64,000 nucleotides of DNA, from contig NZ_SOEZ01000007.1 of assembly GCF_004402215.1 (NCBI RefSeq), positions 1 to 64,000 of the forward strand. The letters run 5' to 3'. The position numbers were made by a program, and so were the translations under genes. Source of the DNA: Cryobacterium tagatosivorans (GTDB taxonomy: Bacteria > Actinomycetota > Actinomycetes > Actinomycetales > Microbacteriaceae). The notes below the pieces were generated by a model, which made no database searches, had not been told where the DNA came from, and was given only the letters and a program-made list of their open reading frames with translations. This document shows positions 1 through 8,123 of this stretch, one piece after another (position 1 is the first letter of the stretch; the number at the start of each line of letters is the position of its first letter).

Positions 1-228
1 GAGGACCCCCATTCAGGGGAAGGCGACTCGTCAGACGAAAGTGCGACCGGCGGAGACATGGCCCAGGCACGCGGGCTCAATCTGCACAAACGCAACGGAG
101 GGGGGCCGCGCGTCAGCGGCAATGAGCACAGACCGCCGAAGGGGCGATGCGAGGGCCCGGGAGCCGGATTCCTCACCAACGAGACTCACCCGGACCCCAG
201 GCCAGCGACGAGGCCGACACCATCCTCT

Positions 229-777
229 CTGGTGTGTTAGCTCGCTGCCGCCGCTCTCCTGGTCACCGTCGGACTCATGCCCGCCATGGCTGACGTTGTG
301 GACTCTACCGTTTCCGGTGGAGCCCTGACTTCCACAACGGGGCGCCACGCTGAGCGGCGTGACGCTTTTGACGGATCCAACACCCAGGCGGCGACGGGTT
401 CTTCGACGCAGTGGAGCATCACTGACGCCCGTGGGACTGGCGCGGCTTGGACAGTTTCGGTCAGCGCCACGGTCCCCACGAGCGCGGCGGGGACCACGGA
501 ATTGGTCGCCCGCACCCTTCCGGTCGGTAATCTGACCATCACCCCGGGCGCGATCACCGCTGGCGCTGGCTCTGACGCCGCAGCTGGAATCATCGCACCT
601 GCTCTCACGACGTCCCATGCCCTGGTAGCGGCAGAGGCAACGCACAAGGGGACCTACACCCTGACCTCCTCGTTCAGCCTGGCCATTCCCGCCAACGCTT
701 TCCGGTCCAACTACGCCGTTGGGTCCAGCGGCGCCCTGAACCCGTACACGACCACCGTCACGTACACCATCGCCTAA
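229..777 (+). pseudogene. Broken WxL-like surface protein gene
   Basis: This is a damaged second copy of the secreted WxL-like protein encoded at 7518..8093 on the opposite strand. From the hydrophobic part of the signal peptide (AAAALLVTVG) through PAMADVVDS to the terminal TVTYTIA the two match almost residue for residue. Three lesions mark it as a pseudogene. A TAG at 238-240 sits inside the signal peptide with no start codon upstream. A 2-base loss near 340 is compensated by a 2-base gain near 366, so about ten residues (GRHAERRDAF) are read out of frame. Two codons are missing near 607. The match continues about 55 bases past the stop and includes the same small hairpin. No gene is evident in 1..228. 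Translation from the internal ATG at 277 would give a product without a signal peptide. Confidence 0.85.
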
Positions 778-807
778 GAGCGAGCATGTTGAGTAGCCCG
801 TCGGCCG

Positions 808-822
808 TGCCCATCAGGGGCA
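808..822 (+). terminator. Weak hairpin after the broken WxL copy
   Basis: TGCCC (808-812) pairs with GGGCA (818-822). It is the counterpart of the slightly longer hairpin downstream of the intact copy at 7472..7488, so it belongs to the duplicated segment. There is no U-run, so termination is unproven. No gene is seen between 823 and 941. Confidence 0.3.
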
Positions 823-941
823 TCCCCCCCCTGTCGAGCGCGGGCGTCCCGGTGCGGGTTGGGTTGGGCGCGCGGTTCTCGGATGGACTCGATCAATGAC
901 TGCGGTGCCAGCATGTGACTTTGTCAGATCCGGTGGGCGGC

Positions 942-2040
942 TCAGCCCGTGGGCTTCGAACTGAGATACCGGCGTAGACCGGGGATGGCGAAGTCGACTT
1001 TGCCGTACCCCACCGATTCAATGAGTCCGGCTGCCAGGAGCCGTGTCCGGTAGTTGGCGACAAGGTTTGTCTTGGCGCCCAGCCGTTGCCCGATGTCGCC
1101 GGCGGCCGAGGGTCCGTCGTCTTTGGCTATGGCATGAAGGAATTCCATGTCTTTGGGTGAGGCTGTTGAGAGAGCAGCTTCGATCACGGTGCGTGCGTTG
1201 CGTCGGTGGGCGGCTTCAATGGCCCTGCCGACAGCCTCAGCATCCAGCGATCCCTCGTTGTTTTCGGCTTCCCGCCAGAGGAAGTAGTCGACCAGTTGGA
1301 TGAGAAACGGGTATCCTCCTGTCGCTTCGGAGGCTTGCCGGACCAGGGCCGGTGAGATGTTGAACCCCGCCGTCGCGAACGTGTCGGCGAACGATGTCTC
1401 CACGTCCCGGACTGCGGCCGCATGCAGGTCGATCTTGTCGGCGCGGCGGAGGAACGTCGCCACGCCTTCGTTGAGCAGGTCCGACACCGCGGCCGGCAGG
1501 CCGGCGAAGGCCAGTCCGGTGGGAAGCCGGTCCTGGATCAGGTGCTGGACACTGGCGGCCAGCTGCGCCAGTTCAGCACGGTCAGCGGCGTGGATTTCGT
1601 CCACGGTGATGACCAGACCGGTACCACGGCCCTGGAGGAGCCGGAGGAGTTCTTCAGCGAGGTTCCGCCACGCGACCTGGCGTTCGGGCGGGAGCTCTGT
1701 CGTGAGGCTGAAACCGGCGACGGAGACCGCCGTGATCCGCCGGCCCTGCGGCCCGTTGCCGAGTTCTTCGGCCAGCTGGCGCATGGATTCGCCGATCCTC
1801 CCCATAAAACCGCCGGTGGCCGTCTCGGAGATCACGGCCCATCCGCGTTCCCTGGCCATGTCATGGGCGGCACCGAGCATGACGGTCTTGCCGATGCCAC
1901 GGGCACCGGTGAAGATGGTGAGGAGCCCCGGCGCACCAGAACCCAGGCGTAGGCCGTAGTCGAACTCGTCGAGAAGTCCTGCGCGGCCGATGATTTCCGG
2001 CGGTGTCGCGCCCGGCTGAAGGCCGGAAGGGGTTCTACAT
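942..2040 (-). pseudogene. AAA-type ATPase with broken 5' end
   Basis: The protein is a P-loop ATPase of the archaeal-ATPase-like AAA type. It has Walker A GARGIGKT, Walker B VITVDEIHAAD and a C-terminal winged-helix-like region ending in LRRYLSSKPTG. The expected start is an ATG at 2038-2040 preceded by AAGGA, but the second codon is TAG (2035-2037). The frame that follows reads N-P-F-R-P-S, the usual beginning of this family, and must shift by one base to join the long frame GATPPEIIGR. No in-frame ATG, GTG or TTG lies between the shift and the Walker A motif. The long frame stays open upstream to 2555 only by running antisense through the divergent gene at 2136. The body is intact, so the decay looks recent. 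If an unusual upstream start were used it could still be functional. Confidence 0.7.
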
Positions 2041-2135
2041 GGTGGATTCCTTGTGAGTAGCTGTGTATCTTGTGAGTTTTGTGAGCTTCGGCACCACCAT
2101 ACCTGCCCGCATCGACATTCGTACCAATTACGGGC

Positions 2136-2909
2136 ATGAGTATCCCCGTCCCCGCCAGGCAACCAGGTCGCCGCGCGTACGAGGACTCTGTGCGGGCTGG
2201 ACACCGGCGGGATCGTCACCTGCGCGAGATCCTCGGCGCCCAGCTCGTTGCCTACGTGGGCCGGGTCGATTCGCGCTCCGTTCGTGAATGGGCGGAAGGC
2301 TCCCGCGCGCCTGGTGCGGACGTCGTACAGAGACTTCGTACCTCTTATTGCGTTGCCGGCATTCTGGTTGAGCGTGAGAGCGCGAAGACGATCCAGCCGT
2401 GGTTCCAGGGCATGAACCCGGAGCTGGGCGACCAGTCCCCCGCTGCCCTGTTGCGCGTCGAGCCGCTGGATGGTGTGGGCCCGAAGGCCATCGGGGCTCA
2501 CAGGTATGGTCCCCACTCGTGGCGGCGGCTCAAGGCGCCGTGTTCGGTAAAACACTCTTGTCCGCTGGCGGCGAAAAAGGCATGTGTACCGAACAACGGA
2601 ACGGCGTGCTGGTGGTCGGCGACGAACAAAGCGAGTCTCAAACGTTCAGCGACTCCCGGCGCCGACCCCGACGCCTTGCTCTGTTGGGACAAGCTCCCTC
2701 GCACGGCTTCTACACTTAAGCCGGCCAGAACCTGCGCCATTCGGAACGAACTGGAACCTCATACGCCGCTACTTCGGGAGCGAAGCGGGTATCGCGTTAT
2801 GAAAATGACCCGCTTCATTGATGTACGCAACCCTATTGATGTGTGCAAGCACGTTGCCTTTTCGGTTGGTTCACAGACCGGCGCCGTATTGAGAGGGAGG
2901 CGACGCTGA
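2136..2909 (+). CDS. Xre/MbcA-like regulator with anomalous C-terminal extension
   Basis: The first roughly 118 residues look like a small actinobacterial Xre/MbcA-type protein. A helix-turn-helix-like part (VRAGHRRDRHLREILGAQLV, then DSRSVREWAEG) is followed by a segment of the toxin-binding type (W-F-Q-G-M-N-P-E-L-G-D, then P-A-A-L-L). Such proteins usually stop soon after this point. Here the frame runs on for about 140 low-complexity, Arg/Ser/Cys-rich residues that resemble no domain, so the natural stop was probably lost by a frameshift near 2490. Only the N-terminal half is credible as an ancestral coding region. No RES or MbcT toxin gene is adjacent. The divergent neighbour is the decayed ATPase. 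The ATG at 2136 has no clear Shine-Dalgarno sequence. Confidence 0.5.
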   Translation: MSIPVPARQPGRRAYEDSVRAGHRRDRHLREILGAQLVAYVGRVDSRSVREWAEGSRAPGADVVQRLRTSYCVAGILVERESAKTIQPWFQGMNPELGDQSPAALLRVEPLDGVGPKAIGAHRYGPHSWRRLKAPCSVKHSCPLAAKKACVPNNGTACWWSATNKASLKRSATPGADPDALLCWDKLPRTASTLKPARTCAIRNELEPHTPLLRERSGYRVMKMTRFIDVRNPIDVCKHVAFSVGSQTGAVLRGRRR

Positions 2910-2974
2910 ACCTCGCCTCGCGGTTCACCAGGACTTACTCCTCTATTGTTGTGCTGAATCGTCAAGGAGGATAC

Positions 2975-3676
2975 GTGTCGCTAAATGGCGTCTTTGGCCA
3001 CGAGTCCGGGGCCTTGGGCCAAATTCGCACCGAGCCCATGCAGCAGCGGAGTGCGGCACGTCTTTCCGCGCTGCTGGATGCCGCCGCAGCCGTCGTCGAC
3101 GAGGTGGGCTTCGACCGCATCACGACGGCGATGGTCGCCGAGCGTGCCGGCGCATCGATCGGCACCGTTTATCGGTACTACCCTGATCGGGTGGCCGTAC
3201 TGCACGCCCTACGCGAACGCGCCGTGCTGCGCTGCAGACAGCGCGTCGCCGAGGAACTAGGCGCCAGGCAACCGAAGACCTGGTGGGATGCCGTCGATTG
3301 CGCGGTCACCGCGTTCGTCGGCCTCTACCGCTTCGAGCCGGGCTTCCGCATCCTGCACTTCGCCGACCGCGACCGAGCACCCATCAGCGAGACAGACGAC
3401 GTCGCTGGCTTCTTCGCCCGCCAGCTCGCCAACGTGCTCGTCGACGAATTCGGACTGCCGGCAGGTCCGGACCTGATATTTCGACTGGAGATGACCGTCG
3501 AGATAGCCGACGCGCTCCTGTCGCGCGCGTTCCAGTCCAACCCGCAGGGCGACCCGCGGTTCATCGCTGAGAGCCGACGCATCATGCATGACTACCTGGC
3601 TGGCTTCTACGGGCCGAGCGCCGGCGCCCCGCCGACGCTCCGAGCTCGGGCTGAGGTACAGCCCACCGTTCGCTAG
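2975..3676 (+). CDS. TetR family transcriptional regulator
   Basis: This is a 233-residue TetR-type repressor. The N-terminal helix-turn-helix is clear (ITTAMVAERAGASIGTVYRY) and is followed by an all-helical ligand-binding and dimerisation domain. I chose the GTG at 2975 because AAGGAGG lies just upstream at 2964-2970. The frame is open to an ATG at 2843, but those extra 44 residues have no family resemblance. No obvious target gene is adjacent: the next 470 bases are empty and the upstream gene is eroded. The ligand cannot be inferred. Confidence 0.85.
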   Translation: MSLNGVFGHESGALGQIRTEPMQQRSAARLSALLDAAAAVVDEVGFDRITTAMVAERAGASIGTVYRYYPDRVAVLHALRERAVLRCRQRVAEELGARQPKTWWDAVDCAVTAFVGLYRFEPGFRILHFADRDRAPISETDDVAGFFARQLANVLVDEFGLPAGPDLIFRLEMTVEIADALLSRAFQSNPQGDPRFIAESRRIMHDYLAGFYGPSAGAPPTLRARAEVQPTVR

Positions 3677-4146
3677 CTCAGAAAACGACTCCGATGTCAG
3701 CGAGACCCAAGGAATCGGGAAGCTGCACATCGTTGGTGCTGCTTGACTCCGAGGGCCTCAGTTTCGGATCGCCGCCCGAGAGCGAGGGGACTCAACGCGA
3801 AGGCAAACGACGTCAGCGTAAAGAGCCACAGTGGGATGGTCAGTGAGTACCGACTGAAGAACTCACGAAGCACACCACACGATGGCTCCAACAGTTGTTG
3901 TCGTCGACATCCAGGTTCGCCGAATGCGTGTGGGTTCCGCATTGCTCACATTGGAACCAGATTTCCTCGTCCAGGAGGGTCAACGTTGCAGGGGCGAGCA
4001 CGGCGCATGCCACCTTCGCATCCCGTTTCCTGGCATCGGGGGTGGAAGCTCACCTTTATCCTTCTCCTTCATTTGTGTATCTCGCGCACAAGGGCGGTGT
4101 GCTCGGGCAGGGGTCGTAGCTCCAAGCCCGCGACCGCCGCATGTGT
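3677..4146. other. Gene-poor stretch
   Basis: No supportable gene. A minus-strand frame around 3697..3942 contains one hydrophobic segment (SLTIPLWLFTLTSFAFALS) that could be a membrane-protein remnant, but it has no start context or family match. Confidence 0.4.
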
Positions 4147-4278
4147 CTAAAATCTGGACAGCACCGCCGTGTGGCAGCCCGGGCACACCCAGTAGGGGTG
4201 GGCCGTTGTCCCTGACGTTTCGCACCTGGTCGAACAGTTTGGGCAGTTCGGTGGATCGAGGGGCTCGAGGTCGTCCAT
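4147..4278 (-). CDS. Tiny zinc-ribbon protein (43 aa)
   Basis: A 43-residue protein starting MDDLEPLDPPNCPNC and containing two CxxC knuckles (CPNC and CPGC) separated by 16 residues, with PYWVCPGCH at the second knuckle. This is the pattern of a single zinc ribbon. A similar 39-residue protein is encoded at 49653..49772: both begin M-D-D, and both have N-C-x-x-C and an aromatic-W-x-C-P-x-C motif. The recurrence of spacing and flanking residues is the main reason to believe so short a gene. No strong Shine-Dalgarno sequence is seen. Function unknown; such ribbons often bind nucleic acid or another protein. Confidence 0.5.
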   Translation of the reverse strand: MDDLEPLDPPNCPNCSTRCETSGTTAHPYWVCPGCHTAVLSRF

Positions 4279-4589
4279 CCCGGGACTCTACGCCGCGAAG
4301 TCCGCGACCGGAAGGGGCACCTCTGGCAGGACAATCAATAGTTCTGTGATTTGACAGAGTGACTGGGTGGCCTCATTGCTGGTGAGGGTGAATCCCAGGC
4401 ACAATATTGACAATCGGGCCACACTGGAGATGTGAACGATGACGGCGACGTCCCTGGTCGGTTTAGGACGGTCTGCCCAACATGCGAATGTGTGTTGGAT
4501 GTGGAGTTCATTGAGACGTAAACTGTGTCAGCGGTCTTCAACAGGAGAAATTCAACTGGTAGGCTCGCGCCAGGTGATGATTCCATTAC

Positions 4590-4700
4590 TGGCGAGGCGG
4601 TTCTCAACGTCAAACGCAAAAGGCACACCCGTCGTAAGGCGGCGTCGCAAAGGCACGGGACCTTCGGGTTAGCCGGCCCGCCGAATGGACAAGATTGATG
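4590..4700 (+). repeat. Unknown three-copy element, copy A
   Basis: About 100 bases here, from GGCGGTTCTCAACGTC to GATTGATGCCAG, recur as copy B near 8520..8640 (opposite orientation, very similar) and copy C near 9585..9680 (opposite orientation, more diverged). Read in one frame the copies give a shared basic peptide pattern, for example RRKAASQRHGTFGLAGPP in copy A. The element could therefore be a small coding module or a non-coding repeat. Two of the three copies lie within about 1 kb of a member of the small gene family at 5265 and 9189. Confidence 0.6.
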
Positions 4701-5003
4701 CCAGAGGTCCCTTCTCTCCCTGCCGTGCCTCCCAAAGGAGCAAGCGGCCCCACCGCGTCGGCCGGCGTGACTCTTGATTGTCACATCTGCGGGGGGCTCG
4801 CGACAGCTCGCGCGAATCCGTTTTTTGGGACGGGGTTGTCCGTGCACGAATACATTGTCGAATGCTCTGCATGCTGGGGCGTAGGTTTTGGGTCCACTGT
4901 TCCCACACAGGCTCACAGCCGTAACTCGTGGCGTTTTGGTAGCCGGTCGCGCCGGATATGGGTCCGATACTTCGCAACCTGGCGTTTGCGTCGACGCCGG
5001 TAG
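4698..5003 (+). CDS. Doubtful small protein with two cysteine pairs
   Basis: A 101-residue frame with CHICGG and, about 27 residues later, ECSACWGVG, which would suit a zinc ribbon. The C-terminal third is Arg-rich and unstructured, the start overlaps repeat copy A, and there is no convincing Shine-Dalgarno sequence. It may be a remnant or chance. Confidence 0.25.
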   Translation: MPEVPSLPAVPPKGASGPTASAGVTLDCHICGGLATARANPFFGTGLSVHEYIVECSACWGVGFGSTVPTQAHSRNSWRFGSRSRRIWVRYFATWRLRRRR

Positions 5004-5264
5004 GCGTGTTTGGCTATGGCCGTCCGCGCGCGGAAAGCCTACGCTGGCGCGGGCTCACCTTGGCCGTCAAGGCAACAGCCCGGGAGTCGGGGTCTACGCA
5101 ACCCGTTAGATTCTCGTTCTCGCCGCACCTGCGAATCAGCTTAATTCGGTGGTCGTAATCGTCGCTGAGCTAACGGTCAACTTGGCCGTTGACGAGAACC
5201 GTACCGACTTCAAACTTCATTTTGACGTGCGCTTTCCTTAGTCCGCGACCGACCCCTTCTCGTC

Positions 5265-5477
5265 TCAGCGCAATCTGACGTAAGAAGTACCGTCAGTTCT
5301 GTCGCCGAGGTCGTCGCCGAGCCACATCCCTTGTACAACGCGCCCATCGCCGTCAACGGGGTCAAGGAGCACGGCGGGCAGCTGCCCATGCCGGTTCGCG
5401 TTGACGAGGATGATCGCCGGCGGCTTTGACGCGTCGACCTGGTGAAGGGTAACGGAGACTTTGAGTGAGCTTCTCAT
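5265..5477 (-). CDS. Small conserved protein, family of two in this window
   Basis: A 70-residue protein of unknown function. Its core (VTLHQVD, then NRHGQLPAVLLDPVDGDGRV, then GMWLGDD) is shared with the protein at 9189..9458 (NRHGQLPTVLVDPVDVTGRV, GMWLGDG). The start at 5477 has AAGGA five bases upstream. Two diverged copies that keep the same core argue for a real gene. It has no signal peptide or membrane segment; the alternation of hydrophobic and polar residues suggests a small beta-rich fold. Repeat copy A lies about 570 bp downstream on the opposite strand. No family is recognised. Confidence 0.6.
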   Translation of the reverse strand: MRSSLKVSVTLHQVDASKPPAIILVNANRHGQLPAVLLDPVDGDGRVVQGMWLGDDLGDRTDGTSYVRLR

Positions 5478-5639
5478 GACATTCCTTGTATACGGGCGGT
5501 CAAGCCAGGGTGAGGTCTTAACAGTGGGCGGCGCCCAACGGAGGCCACCGTCGCGGCACCGAAGCATCACGCCCGTTACCGGTTGACGACAGGGCGCTGA
5601 CGCGAAGCGTCGCTCGGAGGGCCCAGCCGATCTGATTAC

Positions 5640-6182
5640 TCATCCCGCCACGACGCTCGAGACCCAGATAGCGTCAGAGGCAACTGTGCCGAGATGGATC
5701 TCCTGGTCGTGACCGAGGATTTGGATCGTTGTGACGTCGGAGTACGAGCGCGTTTTTCGTACTGTCAGCCTCGTTTCAACGGTCAGGCCTAGCCCTGACA
5801 GGTATGCGAGCATGGCCGGCTCGTTCCCTGTGACGCGGATGACAGCCAACTCCCGGCCAGATTCGGCATCGGTGAGTTGCGTCACAAGGCGGCCTACCGG
5901 CCGACCGAGGGCCGAGGGAACGGGGTCACTGTGCCGCGTGGATTCGCGGAGGTGGTTGTCGATGCGCTCCACCATCGCGTCCGAGACGCTTCGTTCCAGA
6001 TTCTTCGCCTCATCGAGCGCGTCGTCGTAGGTGTAGCCCAGGGTTTTGATCAGGAAGGTGTGGAGAATCCTGCGTCGACCTACCCTGCGTATCGGGTGAG
6101 TGCGTCCAGCAGCCGTGCTATCGACTGACCCGGAAGGCGCCAGGATTCCGCGTTTGGCGATTGCCCGATCATTGTTCGACAT
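5640..6182 (-). pseudogene. DtxR/MntR-type metalloregulator lacking its HTH
   Basis: The DtxR dimerisation and metal-binding region (RRILHTFLIKTLGYTYDD, then EAKNLERSVSDAMVERIDNH) and the C-terminal FeoA/SH3-like domain (ELAVIRVTGNEPAMLAYL to the end) are recognisable. The first roughly 60 residues of such a regulator, which form the winged helix, are missing. Only a scar remains (LAPSGSVDS, resembling the recognition-helix segment), and an adjacent frame still reads ARLLDALTRYAG, as expected after it. Deletion and frameshift have therefore removed the DNA-binding domain. The remaining 180 codons have an ATG, but a product could not bind an operator in the usual way. The intact family senses Mn(II) or Fe(II) in the cytoplasm. 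Confidence 0.7.
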
Positions 6183-6257
6183 TCGACATCCTCATTTCAG
6201 TTGATTGGTCCGCAGTGCGGGCCCGATGGGCACTGCCGCATCAGGAGGGCCTATAGG

Positions 6258-6280
6258 AGGACCTCGAAACAGGTCCTTTT
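6258..6280. terminator. Hairpin just after the DUF916 gene
   Basis: AGGACCT (6258-6264) and AGGTCCT (6271-6277) form a perfect 7-bp stem with a 6-base loop. It is followed by TTTT on the plus strand and AAAA on the other side. It lies immediately downstream of the stop codon of the minus-strand gene ending at 6283, so it may end that transcript, although the U-run favours the plus direction. Confidence 0.5.
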
Positions 6281-6282
6281 CG

Positions 6283-7323
6283 CTATGCGTCGCGGTGTCG
6301 TGCACGGCCGCTGGGTAATATGGCGGTCGTGGGCGCGTGGTTGTCCGGTCCAGCGCGGGCAACTTGAGCGATCGCACGTCGGGCGCGGCGGACAAAGCGG
6401 GCGGCACGCCAGAGGCCATAGACGACAACGGCGAGCAGGAACAGGCCGACCCCGAGGAGCAGCCAGGGGGCGTAGACAATACTGGCCTGCGCGTGGTCAG
6501 TGCCGGCCTCGGAGGTGATGGTCGCATCCGCGGTGCCGGCCTGGATGGGGGGCGCCTTGAGCAGTCGGGCCTTCAGGTCGAGATTTTCCCCGGGGAGGAT
6601 GCTCTCGGGTGTATCGAAGTTCAGGTTGGTGTTCGCTCCTATCCAGCCGCTGAGATCAAGGGTGGCGGTCGGATGCAGGATGGAGTTTCCGGTATTGCGC
6701 ACGGGCAGGGTGAATGTGACGGTGTCCCCGGTCTGCTTCCAGCTCAGGTCTCCAAGTTCCAATGATTTGAGCGCGGTGCCTGCGACGTTGAGGTAGATCC
6801 GAACTCCCTGGCGCTGGATGACGTCCAGGCGCACGGCTGTGTCACCCCCGACGATGGATGTTTCGCCCTCAACGGGTGGGCTTTGGATGATCAAACCGCC
6901 GGCGTAGTCGCCCGGTGGGGTGTTGGCAGGAACGCTGAGCCGGAAGGGGACCTTCAGGTCCGAGTTCGCGGGCACCGTGATCTGAGCGGTGTCCAGTCGC
7001 ACCCAGGCTCCAATGCCGGTTCGAGGATCTGTTTGGGCGGCGAGGGCGAAGGTTCCCTGGGGGCTGCTTTGGCCGTCTACCGGATAGGTGAGTAGGGTCA
7101 CCGGGGTGTCGGTGTGGTTGCTGACGATCGCTGTGGCGTCGGTGGCTGCGCCAGGGTAGAGCGAAAGGTGGAAGAAGTCTGATTCGTTGGACGGACGGAT
7201 TCCGAGCGTCCCGTTATCGATCGCAGCCGCGGGCCCGGCGGTGGCGAGCAGAGCCAGGGCCAGCACGGCAACCGCCACGACACTACGCAGAGAATGGTGC
7301 GGCCGGGCGCGAGGAGTGGTCAC
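6283..7323 (-). CDS. WxL-interacting cell-surface protein (DUF916 family)
   Basis: A 346-residue secreted membrane-anchored protein. It has an N-terminal signal peptide (Ala/Leu-rich, ending GPAAA), a DUF916 / WxL-interacting peptidoglycan-binding region of two Ig-like beta domains (about residues 45-155 and 165-275), a transmembrane helix (APWLLLGVGLFLLAVVVYGL, about 285-305) and a basic cytoplasmic tail. In Firmicutes such proteins bind peptidoglycan and present WxL proteins on the cell wall. The same pairing occurs here: the WxL-like gene lies 194 bp upstream on the same strand. The GGL motif in the second half of the first domain (PPGDYAGGLIIQ) is typical of the family. Confidence 0.85.
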   Translation of the reverse strand: MTTPRARPHHSLRSVVAVAVLALALLATAGPAAAIDNGTLGIRPSNESDFFHLSLYPGAATDATAIVSNHTDTPVTLLTYPVDGQSSPQGTFALAAQTDPRTGIGAWVRLDTAQITVPANSDLKVPFRLSVPANTPPGDYAGGLIIQSPPVEGETSIVGGDTAVRLDVIQRQGVRIYLNVAGTALKSLELGDLSWKQTGDTVTFTLPVRNTGNSILHPTATLDLSGWIGANTNLNFDTPESILPGENLDLKARLLKAPPIQAGTADATITSEAGTDHAQASIVYAPWLLLGVGLFLLAVVVYGLWRAARFVRRARRAIAQVARAGPDNHAPTTAILPSGRARHRDA

Positions 7324-7471
7324 AGAGAAATCCTTGGGAAGTCCGCCGGGTTGTCCCGGATGGGTCGAGTATCAAAAAATGAAATGCCAAGCTGAATGCC
7401 ACGCTGTCCTATCAGCAAACCGGCGCGCAGGCCGGGCTGCAAACGACGATGAAGATGCAGCCCGCCGACCA

Positions 7472-7488
7472 GTGCCCCGGATGGGCAC
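7472..7488 (-). terminator. Hairpin after the WxL-like gene
   Basis: GTGCCC (7472-7477) and GGGCAC (7483-7488) form a 6-bp stem about 30 bases beyond the WxL-like stop. The damaged copy near 808 has a weaker version. No U-run follows, so it may instead moderate read-through into the DUF916 gene. Confidence 0.4.
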
Positions 7489-7517
7489 GGCCTGCGGGCT
7501 GCTCAACATGCTCGCTC

Positions 7518-8093
7518 TTAGGCGATGGTGTACGTGACGGTGGTCGTGTACGGGTTCAGGGCGCCGCTGGACCCAACGGCGTAGTTGGACCGGAAAGCGT
7601 TGGCAGGGATGGCCAGGCTGAACGAGGGGGTCAGCGTGTACGTCCCCTTGTGCGTTGCCGTTGCCGCCACCAGGGCCTGGGACGTCGTGAGCATCGTGAG
7701 AGCAGGTGCGGTAATGCCTGTAGCGGCGTCAGCGCCAGCGCCAGCGGTGATCGCGCCCGGGGTGATGGTCAGATTCCCGACCGGGAGGGTGCGGGCGACC
7801 AGCTCCGTGGTCCCGGCCGCGCTCGTGGGGACCGTGGCACTGACCGAAACTGTCCAAGCCGCGCCAGTGCCACGGGCGTCAGTGATGCTCCACTGCGTCG
7901 AAGAACCCGTCGCCGCCTGGGTGTTGGTTCCGTCAAGCGTCACGCCGCTCAGCGTCGCGCCCGCCGTCGTGGAAGTCAGAGCGCCACCGGAAATGGTGGA
8001 GTCGACAACGTCTGCCATGGCTGGCGAGAGTCCGGCTGTGAGCAGGAGGGCTGCGGCTGCGACGACGCCGGCAACCTTGGAAATTGTACGCAC
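7518..8093 (-). CDS. WxL-like secreted surface protein
   Basis: A 191-residue exported protein with a signal peptide of about 27 residues ending in SPAMA before DVVDSTISG. The mature part carries a WxL-type motif region (TDARGTGAAWTVSVSAT) and a C-terminal Tyr-containing strand (YTTTVTYTIA). This matches the WxL domain plan of beta strands that bind peptidoglycan non-covalently. The start is GTG at 8093 with AAGGAG seven bases upstream, preceded by an A/C-rich leader with (CAA)6. The downstream DUF916 gene is its expected partner. A broken copy lies in inverted orientation at 229..777. Confidence 0.8.
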   Translation of the reverse strand: MRTISKVAGVVAAAALLLTAGLSPAMADVVDSTISGGALTSTTAGATLSGVTLDGTNTQAATGSSTQWSITDARGTGAAWTVSVSATVPTSAAGTTELVARTLPVGNLTITPGAITAGAGADAATGITAPALTMLTTSQALVAATATHKGTYTLTPSFSLAIPANAFRSNYAVGSSGALNPYTTTVTYTIA

Positions 8094-8104
8094 GATGATG
8101 CTCC

Positions 8105-8122
8105 TTGTTGTTGTTGTTGTTG
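8105..8122 (-). repeat. (CAA)6 leader before the WxL-like gene
   Basis: Six TTG triplets on the plus strand read as (CAA)6 in the presumed 5' leader, directly upstream of the Shine-Dalgarno sequence. Such CAA tracts are unstructured and could keep the ribosome site open. Being a microsatellite, it could also vary in length. Confidence 0.5.
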
Positions 8123-8123
8123 G

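Larger units (their letters stand above)
4279..5264. other. Largely gene-less stretch
   Basis: Apart from repeat copy A (about 4590..4700) and a doubtful small frame at 4698..5003, I find nothing supportable. A short dyad, GTCAAC and GTTGAC with a 6-base spacer, lies near 5175..5192. Confidence 0.4.

Noticed and set aside
31-645. Minus-strand frame opposite the broken WxL copy
   Set aside because: It is antisense of the recognisable WxL-like sequence and is Arg/Gly/Ser-rich without any family features.
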